Origin: Nostoc sp. LPT
GTDB lineage: Bacteria; Cyanobacteriota; Cyanobacteriia; Cyanobacteriales; Nostocaceae
Assembly: GCF_017115165.1 (NCBI RefSeq)
Contig: NZ_JABXKF010000005.1
Location: 62,001 to 126,000 of the forward strand
Length of the DNA: 64,000 nucleotides
Direction: 5' to 3'
Shown piece after piece: positions 27,943 through 36,944 of this stretch (position 1 is its first letter; the number at the start of each line of letters is the position of its first letter). Both the position numbers and the translations under genes were made by a program. The notes under the pieces were generated by a model. The model made no database searches. It had not been told where the DNA came from and saw only the letters and a program-made list of their open reading frames with translations.

Positions 27943-28889
27943 CCCATCTTTCTCAAATTTCCCCTTTAATTAATTCTTGAAAACTTTGGTTCTGGAAACT
28001 AGTACTTTGCTAGATTAATTTTGATCAAAACAGAATTCAGGAGTCAGAAGCCAGAATTCAGAATGAATTTTGTGCGAAAGAGCGGATGAATCAAGGGCGT
28101 TTTTGCACCCCCACGCTTATCGAACGCAAGAGCGTCTCTGAAAGAGAACATTTAGTGGTGCAACAATTCAGTGGCGGGTCTAAATCCCCCACTATAAGCG
28201 TTGCGTTAGCGAGTCTTCTCCCAAGGGGAGACACTACGCGAACGAGCGTCTTGATTCTGAATTGTGAATTCTTCTTCAAAAATTCGTAGTGTGGCCACAT
28301 TGTACTAGAGGAAATACAGCAGTTTTCTTTTACATAAAGTACAAAGCTATGGGTTTTGAGGCAGGAAGTAGAAACTCTTTATGTCTTTTGTACCTCATCT
28401 AAGTAGGTCGGCGTAAATATTTGTAGTTGGGATAAGGTAGTTGTTGGTGGAGACAGAAGGGAAGAGGATTGTAGGCTAGTTAATTTTTCTTCACATAGTT
28501 TGATTTTTTCCTGTTGACTTATCTACCTAAAAACTGCTGTATGTATTAAAGGAGTCCAATCATCCGCGATCGCAACCTTTATTAAAACACAGACTAAGAA
28601 ACTGCAAAGTAGCAAGGCTTCTGTCGATGAAACCGGAAGCGAACACTTCCAAGTCACAAAAATGTTGGGTAATTGACACAAAACTTGTATTCTTCACGAC
28701 AGCCATTGTTGCAACAAAAGTGTCATGATTATCAAGTTTGTGTGTGAAAACGTCAATTTGTAGGCAGTTATTCTTTATGAATCGTTAATCTATACTGGTT
28801 TTTTAAATAATTTCCTGTAAAATACTGATTAAAAACTACGGTAATTGTGTCGATTTGCCGTAGTTATAAACCCTCATACCTTGACAAAC
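27943..28889. other. 947-bp divergent intergenic region with repeats
   Basis: It separates the minus-strand VTT gene from the plus-strand ssu operon, so it must hold promoters for both. It contains a palindromic repeat cluster at about 28190-28260 (CTTCTCCCAAGGGGAGAC core) and the MITE-like element at 28400-28529. Short frames on both strands inside the repeats are not credible genes. A TATACT near 28791 could be a -10 box for ssuD, but no matching -35 stands out. Confidence 0.55.
28400..28529. mobile_element. MITE-like repeat, copy A (130 bp)
   Basis: It begins AAGTAGGTCGGCGTAAAT and ends with the imperfect inverse GTTGACTTATCTACCT. The right half (TTTTCTTCACATAGTTTG) closely matches copy B at 35264-35395. 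It has no coding capacity. Confidence 0.6.
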
Positions 28890-30038
28890 ATGCAAATTCT
28901 CTGGTTTATTCCTACTGGATCTCATGACGGACGCTATTTAGGCACAGATATTGGCTCTCGTGTTGCCACACCTGATTATTTGCAGCAAATTGCCCAAGCT
29001 GTGGATAGTTTAGGCTACACGGGCGCATTGTTACCCACAGGGAGTTCTTGTGAAGATGCTTGGATAACCGCCGCCGCTTTCATATCTGTCACCAAGCAGA
29101 TGAAATTTCTCGTGGCAATTCGCCCAGGAATTACTTCCCCAGGTGCTGCTGCACGAATGGCAGCAACATTTGACCGGATTTCTAAAGGAAGATTGTTGAT
29201 TAATGTGGTGACAGGTGGAGATCCTGTGCAACTGGCTGGGGATGGCTTGCATCTTAGTCATGATGATCGCTATGATTTAACCGATGAATTTCTCACAGTT
29301 TGGCGGGGTATCGTCAGTGGGGAAACAGTCGATTTTAAAGGAAACTACCTGGATATTAAAGGTGGTAAACTCCTATTCCCACCAGTTCAAAAACCCTATC
29401 CACCTTTGTGGTTTGGTGGTTCATCTGCTGCTGCCAAGCGAGTTGCTGCTAAACATATAGATGTTTACCTGACTTGGGGCGAACCTCCACAACAAGTGGC
29501 CCAAAAGATTGCTGAAGTTAGGAAATTGGCGGCTGAACAAGGTAGAACAGTCCGTTTTGGGATTCGCTTGCATGTAATTGTGCGAGAAACCGAGTCTGCT
29601 GCTTGGGATGCTGCCAATGAGTTAATTAAGTATGTGGATGAGGATGCGATCGCTAAAGCTCAGAAAGACTTAGCTATTTCTGATTCTGAAGGACAGCAGC
29701 GCATGAGTCAACTACATAGTGGTAGTCGAGAAGCCTTAGAAATTAGCCCCAACCTCTGGACAGGAATTGGATTGGTGCGGGGTGGTGCTGGTACGGCCCT
29801 AGTTGGAGATGCCGACACTGTTGCCGCTAGGATGCTGGAATATCGCAATTTGGGCATAGAAAGTTTCATTTTCTCTGGATATCCCCATTTAGAAGAAGCG
29901 TATCGCACTGCTGAATTATTATTTCCACGCCTACCTTTGCAGAGCGAACCTGCACCTTTAACGCCACCAGTCTTGAGTCCTGTTGGCGAAATTGTCACCA
30001 ATGAAAAATTTGCTAAACAACTAACGAGTGCTTCATGA
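28890..30038 (+). CDS. ssuD: FMNH2-dependent alkanesulfonate monooxygenase
   Basis: 382 residues from the ATG at 28890 (M-Q-I-L-W-F-I-P-T), which matches the 381-residue E. coli SsuD; an ATG 45 bases upstream adds unrelated residues. Diagnostic segments are [55 protein letters not shown] and [18 protein letters not shown], all characteristic of SsuD in the bacterial luciferase-like family. It cleaves C-S bonds of alkanesulfonates, giving aldehyde and sulfite, with reduced FMN from a separate reductase. No ssuE-like reductase was seen in the window. Its stop overlaps the ssuC start (ATGA), so the genes are translationally coupled. Confidence 0.95.
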   Translation: MQILWFIPTGSHDGRYLGTDIGSRVATPDYLQQIAQAVDSLGYTGALLPTGSSCEDAWITAAAFISVTKQMKFLVAIRPGITSPGAAARMAATFDRISKGRLLINVVTGGDPVQLAGDGLHLSHDDRYDLTDEFLTVWRGIVSGETVDFKGNYLDIKGGKLLFPPVQKPYPPLWFGGSSAAAKRVAAKHIDVYLTWGEPPQQVAQKIAEVRKLAAEQGRTVRFGIRLHVIVRETESAAWDAANELIKYVDEDAIAKAQKDLAISDSEGQQRMSQLHSGSREALEISPNLWTGIGLVRGGAGTALVGDADTVAARMLEYRNLGIESFIFSGYPHLEEAYRTAELLFPRLPLQSEPAPLTPPVLSPVGEIVTNEKFAKQLTSAS

Positions 30039-30862
30039 CTATTACCTTTAAACACACCAAAAGCAACAATAATATATCCCTGAGCGAGGTGTTAGACAAC
30101 CCGCAAATCGAGAAAATAGTTCCCTGGATTGTCCCCGTTCTAGTGCTAGTACTTTGGGAACTTGCTTCCAAAACTGGTTTACTCTCAACCAGAATTTTAC
30201 CAGCCCCTAGTGGCGTAATCGCTACAGCGATTAAACTAGCCTCCACTGGAGAACTTTTTCAACATATAGGAATTAGTGCTGGACGGGCAGTATCTGGTTT
30301 TATAGTTGGTGGCAGTATTGGGTTCGGTTTAGGATTGCTCAATGGCTTTTCCCGTGTAGCAGAAAAGTTATTAGATAGTTCCCTGCAAATGCTGCGGACT
30401 ATCCCTAATTTGGCATTAATTCCGTTGGTAATTCTCTGGTTTGGTATTGGCGATCAAGCTAGATTATTTCTAGTGTCTATGGGGGTATTTTTCCCGATAT
30501 ATCTCAATACATTTCATGGTATCCGCAGTGTTGACCCTGGACTGATTGAAATGGGAAAAGTTTATGGATTGAAAACACCACAACTTCTGTGGCAAATCAT
30601 TTTTCCAGGAGCCTTGTCTTCGATTCTCATTGGTGTCCGTTTTTCTTTGGGGATTATGTGGCTGACACTAATTGTGGCAGAAACGATCGCAGCAGATTCC
30701 GGTCTTGGTTACATGGCAATGAATGCCCGTGAGTTTATGCAAACTGATGTTGTGGTCTTGAGTATTGTGATCTATGCATTACTGGGTAAATTAGCAGATG
30801 CTGTTGCCAGAGGATTAGAAAAAAAATTCTTGGCTTGGAACCCCAATTATCAAAAGTCATAA
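30035..30862 (+). CDS. ssuC: aliphatic sulfonate ABC transporter permease
   Basis: 275 residues, a BPD_transp_1-type inner-membrane protein with about six helices. The cytoplasmic EAA loop ([20 protein letters not shown]) would contact SsuB. The N-terminus is the usual [13 protein letters not shown] helix of SsuC/TauC. It overlaps ssuD by four bases. No binding-protein gene accompanies it, unlike typical ssuEADCB operons; the seven SsuA-like genes elsewhere in the window are the obvious partners. SsuC and TauC are hard to separate, and ssuD linkage favours SsuC. Confidence 0.92.
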   Translation: MTITFKHTKSNNNISLSEVLDNPQIEKIVPWIVPVLVLVLWELASKTGLLSTRILPAPSGVIATAIKLASTGELFQHIGISAGRAVSGFIVGGSIGFGLGLLNGFSRVAEKLLDSSLQMLRTIPNLALIPLVILWFGIGDQARLFLVSMGVFFPIYLNTFHGIRSVDPGLIEMGKVYGLKTPQLLWQIIFPGALSSILIGVRFSLGIMWLTLIVAETIAADSGLGYMAMNAREFMQTDVVVLSIVIYALLGKLADAVARGLEKKFLAWNPNYQKS

Positions 30863-31002
30863 ATGCCAAAGTTCCCAAAGTCAAAAGTTGAAAAGTCTTG
30901 ATTTTAACTTTTGACTTCTATTCATTTGGAGTGTGATTTGCTTTCTTCAACGCCTCATCAAATAATCAAATCCCGATTGTTCTAAAAAAGGAGATTTTGC
31001 AA

Positions 31003-31773
31003 GTGAGTCCTAATGTACAAGGTACACAACTAAGTATTTTGGATTTGACGAAGGCTTTCGGCAAGAAAACTGTTTTAAACTCGCTGAATTTAGAAGTTAA
31101 AGCAGGTGAGTTTGTAGCTATTGTCGGACGTAGTGGTTGCGGTAAGAGTACCTTATTGCGTCTTGTGTCAGGATTAGATAAAGCAACTGCAGGCGGAATA
31201 CTACTAGATGGAGAACCACTGCATAAACTCAGCCGCTCCGTAACAGTGATGTTTCAAGACTCCCGCTTGCTGCCGTGGAAGCACGTTGTTCAGAACGTGG
31301 GGTTGGGCTTGGAAGGTAATTGGCGTGAAAAAGCTTTGTGGGCACTCGATAAAGTCGGACTCAAAGATCGGGCTGATGAGTGGCCGTATGTCTTATCTGG
31401 TGGACAACGGCAACGGGTATCATTGGCAAGAGCGTTAGTCAGTCAGCCCCGTTTGTTGTTGCTAGATGAACCTTTGGGAGCATTGGATGCTCTAACTCGC
31501 CAAGAAATGCAGCATTTGATTGAAAACTTGTGGCAAGAGCGAAGATTTACTGCATTTTTGGTTACTCACGATGTGGAAGAGGCTGTGGCGTTGGCAGACC
31601 GAGTGATAGTGATTGAACAAGGGCAAATTTCTCTTGATCTGCCTGTGAGACTTTCACGCCCGCGAGATAGGAGTAGCGAAGTGTTTGTCAATATCAGAGA
31701 AGCAATTCTCAAGCGAGTAATGAGCCATGAAGATACTCAGCCAAATAACCAATTGTTGCAGTTGAGTAGTTGA
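31003..31773 (+). CDS. ssuB: aliphatic sulfonate ABC transporter ATP-binding protein
   Basis: About 256 residues. A GTG at 31003 is preferred because AAGGAG (30988-30993) then has a 9-base spacing; the in-frame TTG at 30997 would be only 3 bases from it. The motifs are Walker [13 protein letters not shown]-loop [10 protein letters not shown], signature [15 protein letters not shown], Walker [13 protein letters not shown] and H-loop [10 protein letters not shown]. The [11 protein letters not shown] stretch is typical of SsuB/TauB. It drives sulfonate import together with SsuC. A 140-base gap after ssuC has no evident terminator, so the same operon is likely. Confidence 0.94.
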   Translation: MSPNVQGTQLSILDLTKAFGKKTVLNSLNLEVKAGEFVAIVGRSGCGKSTLLRLVSGLDKATAGGILLDGEPLHKLSRSVTVMFQDSRLLPWKHVVQNVGLGLEGNWREKALWALDKVGLKDRADEWPYVLSGGQRQRVSLARALVSQPRLLLLDEPLGALDALTRQEMQHLIENLWQERRFTAFLVTHDVEEAVALADRVIVIEQGQISLDLPVRLSRPRDRSSEVFVNIREAILKRVMSHEDTQPNNQLLQLSS

Positions 31774-31960
31774 GATTTAGCTTTCGTTAGTTGATTAATA
31801 TAATGCTTGAGGTAGCTGCAGTAAAATAGGCTACTTTGAGAATCAATATTATTAATATCTTAGGATATTCTAGTTTTGAAAGAGGCTGTAAAATTTAATG
31901 GGATCATTCTTGCTTCTAGTAGTCTGTCAAGTTTAAAATGATAAATAAGCAAGTTCGTAG

Positions 31961-31984
31961 TAAGGACTTTAGTCCTTATTTTTT
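31961..31984 (+). terminator. intrinsic terminator-like hairpin after ssuB
   Basis: TAAGGACT and AGTCCTTA form an almost loop-less stem, directly followed by a run of T (31978-31984). It is about 190 bases beyond the ssuB stop. Similar AAGGACTNNAGTCCTT palindromes recur in Nostoc genomes, so this may be a dispersed repeat that also terminates. Confidence 0.6.
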
Positions 31985-32034
31985 AAGCACGCTTTGTACT
32001 TCCTACAAACCCTCTTGCACTAGCTTTACAAAGT

Positions 32035-32070
32035 AGTAGTACAGCGGGCGCGTAAATCGAGCTACCATCT
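32035..32070. repeat. interspersed repeat, copy 1 (AGTACA...CGTAAAT type)
   Basis: AGTACAGCGGGCGCGTAAAT followed by CGAGCTACCAT resembles 34788-34823 (AGTACACCACGGCGTAAAT then AGAGCAACCAT). Both are in spacers. Confidence 0.5.
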
Positions 32071-32177
32071 CAATTAACTAGATAAGTAGAGGCAATTCAT
32101 GAATTGCCTCTACTCAAGCAACTGGTTAAAGATAGGCAAATTTCCGCCACAGTGTACTAAAGACTTTATACATAATA

Positions 32178-32573
32178 GGACTTACGCACTGTACAAATTA
32201 ATCATGGTATGCATTTACAAAAATAGGTCGTTTCAGGCTTTTATTAATCATTCTTTGATGGTAAATAGACCCGCACCCTACGGGCACAGCATTGCTTACA
32301 AGTGTCAACTTCAGCTGAAACTCCTTTAAAACCTCGTTTCCAGCCTCTTGCTAGGAAATGCTGCTCCTGGCGGCTCTGCCGCCAGCAAGAGAGGGGGAGC
32401 CTTTCTTGCTGGCATTCCCAGTCTGAGACTGGGAACGAGACAATATCTAAAAGCTTGTTCTAGGCTGGCTTTCACGTTAAGTTGACACCAATGAGCATTG
32501 CTGTGCCCCTACGAAAGATGTGGTTTTTCAAATCATACATATTTAGTCTTTCCTGTCAATGCGTAAGTCCGAT
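32178..32573. mobile_element. nested foldback/MITE-like element (about 396 bp)
   Basis: The ends GGACTTACGCACTG (left) and CAATGCGTAAGTCC (right) are inverted copies. A second matching pair lies inside: GGGCACAGCATTGCT...GTGTCAACTT on the left against the reverse complement of AAGTTGACACCAATGAGCAT...TGTGCCCC on the right. The centre (about 32330-32440) holds a different repeat with two perfect hairpins, CTGGCGGC/GCCGCCAG (32367-32385) and TTCCCAGTCT/AGACTGGGAA (32415-32435), as if one element had inserted in another. No transposase is encoded. Confidence 0.6.
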
Positions 32574-32687
32574 AGAATTAAAAATAATTATTAAAATTAA
32601 TATTAGTAGAAAATAGAACTTAATTTATTAGTGAAACAGAAGCAATTTCTAGAGATAGTCCTGTAAATAGGAAAAAGGTTATCTACC

Positions 32688-33635
32688 ATGAAACTGATCT
32701 TACCGCTCGATCTCGTTGCTGACATTGAACCTCATCTACCACCTGATACAGAGGTTGTCAGGGTAGATGTTGAAGGGAATTTAGACGGGGATGCTAGTGA
32801 TGCTGAAGTTTATTTCAGTTGGTTTTTATCCAGAACTCCGACGCTGCATAAAATAATAGAAGCAGCACCTGCACTGCGTTGGCATCATGCACCAAATGCA
32901 GGCGTGAATCACATCCTGACACCAACTTATTTGTCAAGAGATATCATCCTTACAAATGCGGCGGGAGTGCATGGAATTCCGATCGCAGAATTTGTGATCA
33001 CTTATATACTGGCTCATGCCAAGCATCTACAGGAATTATATGCTTTACAAGCAGAACGTCACTGGAAAAGAGGCTTTGCCATCCAAGAGTTGACAGATGC
33101 TACTTTGCTAATTATCGGCGCTGGTGGTATTGGTCAAGAAATTGCCGCCCGTGCTAAACCCTTCGGCTTAAGAATTATTGGCAGTCGCCGTCATCCCCAA
33201 GAGTTACCAAATTTTGATAAAGTAGTGGGTGCTGATGAATGGCGATCGCTCCTGCCAGAGGTGGATTATGTAGTTATTGCAACACCTCTAACTCCCGAAA
33301 CCAAAGAATTTATTGATGAATCTGTATTGCGATCGCTCCCAAATCATGCCTACCTAATTAATATTGCTCGTGGTGGCGTAATCGATGAATCGGCATTAAT
33401 AAAGGCGCTTACAGAAGGCTGGATTGCAGGTGCAGCATTAGACACAGTTAACTCCGAACCGTTACCACCAGAAAGTCCTTTGTGGTCACTTCCTAACATC
33501 TTTATCACACCTCATACTTCCGGTCATTCACCCAAGAGTAAACAGCGTTCAATAGCGCTATTTATCGACAATCTAAAGCGTTACCAAGCTGGTCAACCAT
33601 TACGAAATGTAGTAGATAAAAAAGCAGGATACTAA
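32688..33635 (+). CDS. D-2-hydroxyacid dehydrogenase, copy 1
   Basis: 315 residues. The NAD(P)-binding motif is G144-A-G-G-I-G149, and the active-site Arg228 (INIARGG), Glu257 (NSEPLPP) and His276 (ITPHTSG) are all present. This is the PGDH/glyoxylate-reductase family; the short N-terminal domain (DVEGNLDGDASDAEVYF) is typical of the GhrA/YcdW-like branch. It should reduce a 2-ketoacid (glyoxylate, hydroxypyruvate or similar) with NAD(P)H in the cytoplasm. It is followed 81 bases later by a close paralogue. A role in handling keto-acid or aldehyde products of sulfonate cleavage is possible but speculative. Confidence 0.9.
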   Translation: MKLILPLDLVADIEPHLPPDTEVVRVDVEGNLDGDASDAEVYFSWFLSRTPTLHKIIEAAPALRWHHAPNAGVNHILTPTYLSRDIILTNAAGVHGIPIAEFVITYILAHAKHLQELYALQAERHWKRGFAIQELTDATLLIIGAGGIGQEIAARAKPFGLRIIGSRRHPQELPNFDKVVGADEWRSLLPEVDYVVIATPLTPETKEFIDESVLRSLPNHAYLINIARGGVIDESALIKALTEGWIAGAALDTVNSEPLPPESPLWSLPNIFITPHTSGHSPKSKQRSIALFIDNLKRYQAGQPLRNVVDKKAGY

Positions 33636-33716
33636 ACAATTAAAAATTAAAAATGAAGAGGTGCTGCCGATTGGGTTGCACAATCCAAAATCCAAAATGG
33701 AATTAGGGAGTAACTA

Positions 33717-34667
33717 ATGGTGAAACTAATTTTACCCGATCATCTCATTGCAGATATAAAGCCACATCTACCATCTAATATAGATGTCGTGGAGGTGGAT
33801 AGTGAAGGTAATTTTGATGGTGATGCCAGTGATGCAGAGATTTATGTCAATGGATTTTACCTGAAAACCTCTACCCTTGACAAAGTACTGACAGCAGCAC
33901 CCGCGCTGCGTTGGCAACAGTCACCGAGTGCTGGCGTCAATCACATCCTCACGCCAACTTTTTTACAAAAGGAGATTATCCTCACCAATGGCGCAGGGGT
34001 TCACGCAATTCCAATTTCGGAATTTGTACTGGCATTCATGCTCTATCACGCCAAGAATCTGCGGAAATTGCAAACTTTGCAGGATGAACACACTTGGGTA
34101 AGAGGAGTGTTTCTCGAAGAGTTGGCAGACGCGACTTTATTAATTCTCGGTACAGGAAATATCGGTCAGGCGATCGCATCTCGTGCCAAAGCCTTTGGAG
34201 TCACAGTTTGGGGTAGTCGCCGCCATCCCGAACCCCTAGCGAATTTTGACAAAGTTGTGGGTGCCGATGAGTGGCGATCGCTCTTGCCGTCAGCAGACTA
34301 TGTAGTTATTGCTACACCACTGACTCCACAAACTAAAGGCTTGATCGATGAAGCTGTATTGCGCTCTATGCGTCAATCTGCTTACCTAATTAATATTGCT
34401 CGTGGTGCGATCGTGGATGAAGCCGCATTACTTACCGCACTACGTGAGGGATGGATTGCGGGTGCTGGATTAGATACGGTTGCAACCGAACCTCTGCCGC
34501 CGGAAAGTCCCTTGTGGTCGTTGCCGAACGCCTTTATCACACCCCATTGTTCAGCCTTGTCGCCACGCCTGAGAGATCGCATAGCACAACTGTTTATCGA
34601 CAATCTCAAACGCTATCAAACCGGTCAGCCCTTGCGGAATGTCGTAGACAAACAAGCAGGATACTGA
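33717..34667 (+). CDS. D-2-hydroxyacid dehydrogenase, copy 2
   Basis: 316 residues, a tandem paralogue of the preceding gene with matching length and domain plan. The cofactor motif is G-T-G-N-I-G, and the catalytic residues are Arg229 (INIARGA), Glu258 (ATEPLPP) and His277 (ITPHCSA). The C-termini are nearly identical (GQPLRNVVDKQAGY), so the duplication is fairly recent. Most substitutions are in the N-terminal substrate domain, suggesting altered specificity. Both copies are probably transcribed together. Confidence 0.9.
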   Translation: MVKLILPDHLIADIKPHLPSNIDVVEVDSEGNFDGDASDAEIYVNGFYLKTSTLDKVLTAAPALRWQQSPSAGVNHILTPTFLQKEIILTNGAGVHAIPISEFVLAFMLYHAKNLRKLQTLQDEHTWVRGVFLEELADATLLILGTGNIGQAIASRAKAFGVTVWGSRRHPEPLANFDKVVGADEWRSLLPSADYVVIATPLTPQTKGLIDEAVLRSMRQSAYLINIARGAIVDEAALLTALREGWIAGAGLDTVATEPLPPESPLWSLPNAFITPHCSALSPRLRDRIAQLFIDNLKRYQTGQPLRNVVDKQAGY

Positions 34668-35037
34668 GCAATTCAAAATTCCAAAAAATTAATTATTGCT
34701 CCTATAACGATGCGATAGCACGTAAATATTGAGGCACTACGATGTGTGCAAAGGGATTTGGGCAATCTCATAACCCAAAAATCAACAAGCTAGTACACCA
34801 CGGCGTAAATAGAGCAACCATTTAAAATACCTAAAAAGCCCATTCCATAATACTTTTGAATGCGTGACTTTTGAATGCGTGACTTCCGCCTTGCGGTACT
34901 AGTCTTAAAGGGAGTCAGCTATTGCCAGCAACGTAGTCCAGAAGCTTCAATTAAAAGCATTTGCTTCGTTATGTCGCTTGAATAAAAATAAATGATAGAG
35001 TATATAGCGATCGCTATGCAAAAAATGTAAATAAGAT
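34668..35037. other. 370-bp spacer with small repeats
   Basis: It contains a 36-base interspersed repeat (34788-34823) and a perfect tandem duplication of a 15-base unit TTTGAATGCGTGACT (34855-34884). No gene is supported. Confidence 0.6.
34788..34823. repeat. interspersed repeat, copy 2 (AGTACA...CGTAAAT type)
   Basis: Related to 32035-32070. It lies between the hydroxyacid dehydrogenase pair and the small hydrophilic protein gene. Confidence 0.5.
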
Positions 35038-35232
35038 ATGGCTGACCAAAAAGATAAAGCTCAAGAAAAAAACCGCCTTGAACAGCTTCAAGAAGAACAA
35101 GGCAACACAGATTCTAAACACTCAGGGGGTGCTGGCGCTTCTGGCGGCAACTCAGGTGCAGGCAAATCTGGCACATCAAAAATTTCTGCCACTGGTACAC
35201 CTGATGATATCGAAAAAATTGATCAGGAGTAA
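35038..35232 (+). CDS. small hydrophilic low-complexity protein
   Basis: 64 residues. A charged Lys/Glu/Gln-rich N-terminus (ADQKDKAQEKNRLEQLQEEQ) is followed by a Gly/Ser/Ala-rich middle (GGAGASGGNSGAGKSG) and an acidic tail (GTPDDIEKIDQE). There is no membrane segment, signal or known domain, and the composition suggests a disordered protein. The ribosome site is weak (AAATAAGAT before ATG), and coding status rests on compositional coherence. Function unknown. Confidence 0.5.
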   Translation: MADQKDKAQEKNRLEQLQEEQGNTDSKHSGGAGASGGNSGAGKSGTSKISATGTPDDIEKIDQE

Positions 35233-35744
35233 AGCTAACTCCGACAACAAGTCAAGGTTTAACTAAGTAGGTCGGCGTAAATAATTATTATTGGGATAAG
35301 GGAGGGGGCAGGGAGCAGGGAGCAGGGGGAGAAAGAGTTTGAGGCTTCTTTACTTTTCTTCACACAGTTTGGTTTTATTGCACCGACTTACTTACATCGG
35401 CTCTAATTAGTAACTTAACTCAACCAAGTCCTAATTGTTTTAAGGGAACTGAATTGTTTTAAGGGAACTGAGCATTGAGTATGGAGAAAGATTCCTTTCT
35501 CCTGCTCACCGAAGAGGCAAAGGGTAAGGGGGCTCTTAGCAGTTCTTGAGCAAGCCCAACACTCTGCGCCAAGCGTTGCGGAGCATGAGTACGTTCGCGG
35601 AGCGTTTCGTTGGCGCAGCCTCTCGTAGAGAAGAGAAGCCCCGCCGTTCCAGGGCGCTCGGCTGGGGAGGGGTTACAAGCTTCGTCCCAGCCTCTCTCTC
35701 CTGCTTCTTTTGACTGCTCTTTGTCCCTAATCCCTAGTCTTTAA
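35233..35744. other. 512-bp repeat-rich spacer
   Basis: It holds MITE-like copy B (35264-35395), a perfect 19-base tandem duplication AATTGTTTTAAGGGAACTG (35433-35470) and GC-rich interspersed repeat sequence at about 35560-35690 (GCGCCAAGCG, CTCGTAGAGAAG). No gene is evident. Confidence 0.6.
35264..35395. mobile_element. MITE-like repeat, copy B (about 132 bp)
   Basis: It starts AAGTAGGTCGGCGTAAATAA and ends GCACCGACTTACTT, an imperfect inverse of the start. The interior shares TTTTCTTCACACAGTTTG with copy A at 28400-28529. The middle carries GGGAGCAGGGAGCAGG-type simple sequence that differs from copy A. Confidence 0.6.
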
Positions 35745-36944
35745 TCACTTGACTTTCAGTACAGACTTCCCTAATGACTGGCAAATAACATCATTCTGTG
35801 GTGTATGTATACGGCTACATAGAACGTCACGGTAGTGACGCTCTAAAGGATTCCTTTTTAATAAACCAGGATTACCAGTTAGTTCTAAGGCAATCTCCAC
35901 AGCACGAATCGAGTTTGTTGTGGTGAGGTATTTAACAGCCTGTGCCTGTAATCCTACGTTAGGCTCATATTCACCCTTGTCAATATCTTGAGCCAAACTA
36001 TAAATCAATCTATTATTAGCAAATAGCAGTGCTTCTATCTCACCCACGGCAGCTTGGAAGCGTGGCAGAGTTGCCAGTGGCTCTTGGAGATTAGAAGGCG
36101 ATCGCTCCCAAAGATATTTAGCAAGCCAGTCTCGCGCACTAATCGCAACACCGAGATATAAGGCACTCACTGTCAAACTGCCCCAAGTGGAAATTAGCGG
36201 ATCAAAAGATGGCGCAGCAGATATGGGGTTGATATTTAGAGCATACTCTGAGGGAATTAATACATTCTCTAAAATGAGGTCGTGGCTGCCTGTAGCCCTC
36301 ATTCCCAAGTGATCCCAGGTTTCAATAATTCGCAAACCAGGCAGATCGCGCGGAACTAGAAAATTCCCAACTTGTGGTTCATCTTCAGTTGTCCGTGCCC
36401 AAACAACAAAATAGCTGAGGATGGGACTGCCCGTGGTGTATTGCTTATGTCCTGTTAAACGCCAGCCCTCTGTTGTTCGTTCGGCAGTTGTCGCAGGTAA
36501 TCCGCCTCTAGCTGGCGTTCCTAACTCTGGTTCAACCCGGGCAGCATTCAGCAGAGCAATGCCTTCAATTGATTCACGACACAGCTGCTTATAGACTTCT
36601 GGATGCCAGCGACGGCTACGGGCTGCATGAGCATGCTGAAGATAGTGCATTGTCAGTACTAATGCGGTCGAAGCATCGCCACGCGCTATCCCTTCAATCA
36701 CCCGGCAGATAGTTGCCAACCCCAAATACTGACCACCGAATTCACGTGGAATGGTGAGGTTGAGCAATCCTGCCTCATCCAAAGCTGTAAAATTCTCGAA
36801 GGGAAAGGAAGCATCTCTATCGTGTACCCCTGCGCGGGTGGCAAAATCTTTGGCCAGAGCCTCAACTCGGTCGAAAATATGAGGGAGAGTTTCTAAGCCT
36901 TTGGCTACAAAGGTGTCTGGCACTGCTTGCTCCAACTGTGACAT
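35745..36944 (-). CDS. acyl-CoA dehydrogenase-fold flavoprotein, SfnB-like
   Basis: 399 residues from the ATG at 36944 (M-S-Q-L-E-Q-A-V-P), which has AAGGAG 5 bases upstream; an ATG seven codons earlier lies before this site and is less likely. The protein shows the acyl-CoA dehydrogenase layout: LTIPREFGGQYLGLATICRV, the flavin/substrate beta domain (GWRLTGHKQYTTGSPILSYF, TWDHLGMRATGSHDLILENV) and a C-terminal helical bundle. Relatives include SfnB and other reduced-flavin monooxygenases induced by sulfur starvation. Location near ssuDCB supports that reading; a genuine acyl-CoA dehydrogenase is the alternative. It is distinct in sequence from the member at 13256-14437. Confidence 0.85.
   Translation of the reverse strand: MSQLEQAVPDTFVAKGLETLPHIFDRVEALAKDFATRAGVHDRDASFPFENFTALDEAGLLNLTIPREFGGQYLGLATICRVIEGIARGDASTALVLTMHYLQHAHAARSRRWHPEVYKQLCRESIEGIALLNAARVEPELGTPARGGLPATTAERTTEGWRLTGHKQYTTGSPILSYFVVWARTTEDEPQVGNFLVPRDLPGLRIIETWDHLGMRATGSHDLILENVLIPSEYALNINPISAAPSFDPLISTWGSLTVSALYLGVAISARDWLAKYLWERSPSNLQEPLATLPRFQAAVGEIEALLFANNRLIYSLAQDIDKGEYEPNVGLQAQAVKYLTTTNSIRAVEIALELTGNPGLLKRNPLERHYRDVLCSRIHTPQNDVICQSLGKSVLKVK

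Larger units (their letters stand above)
31774..32687. other. 914-bp intergenic region built largely of repeats
   Basis: Downstream of ssuB it contains a terminator-like hairpin (31961-31984), a repeat related to 34788-34823 (32035-32070) and a nested foldback element (32178-32573). Frames inside the foldback are judged spurious. The promoter for the hydroxyacid dehydrogenase pair must lie close to 32580-32680, which is very AT-rich. Confidence 0.6.

Noticed and set aside
28086-28300. Short frames on both strands in the spacer upstream of ssuD
   Set aside because: They coincide with palindromic interspersed repeats and contradict each other.
32099-32329. 76-codon frame downstream of ssuB
   Set aside because: It lies across the left arm of the foldback element and has no coding signature.
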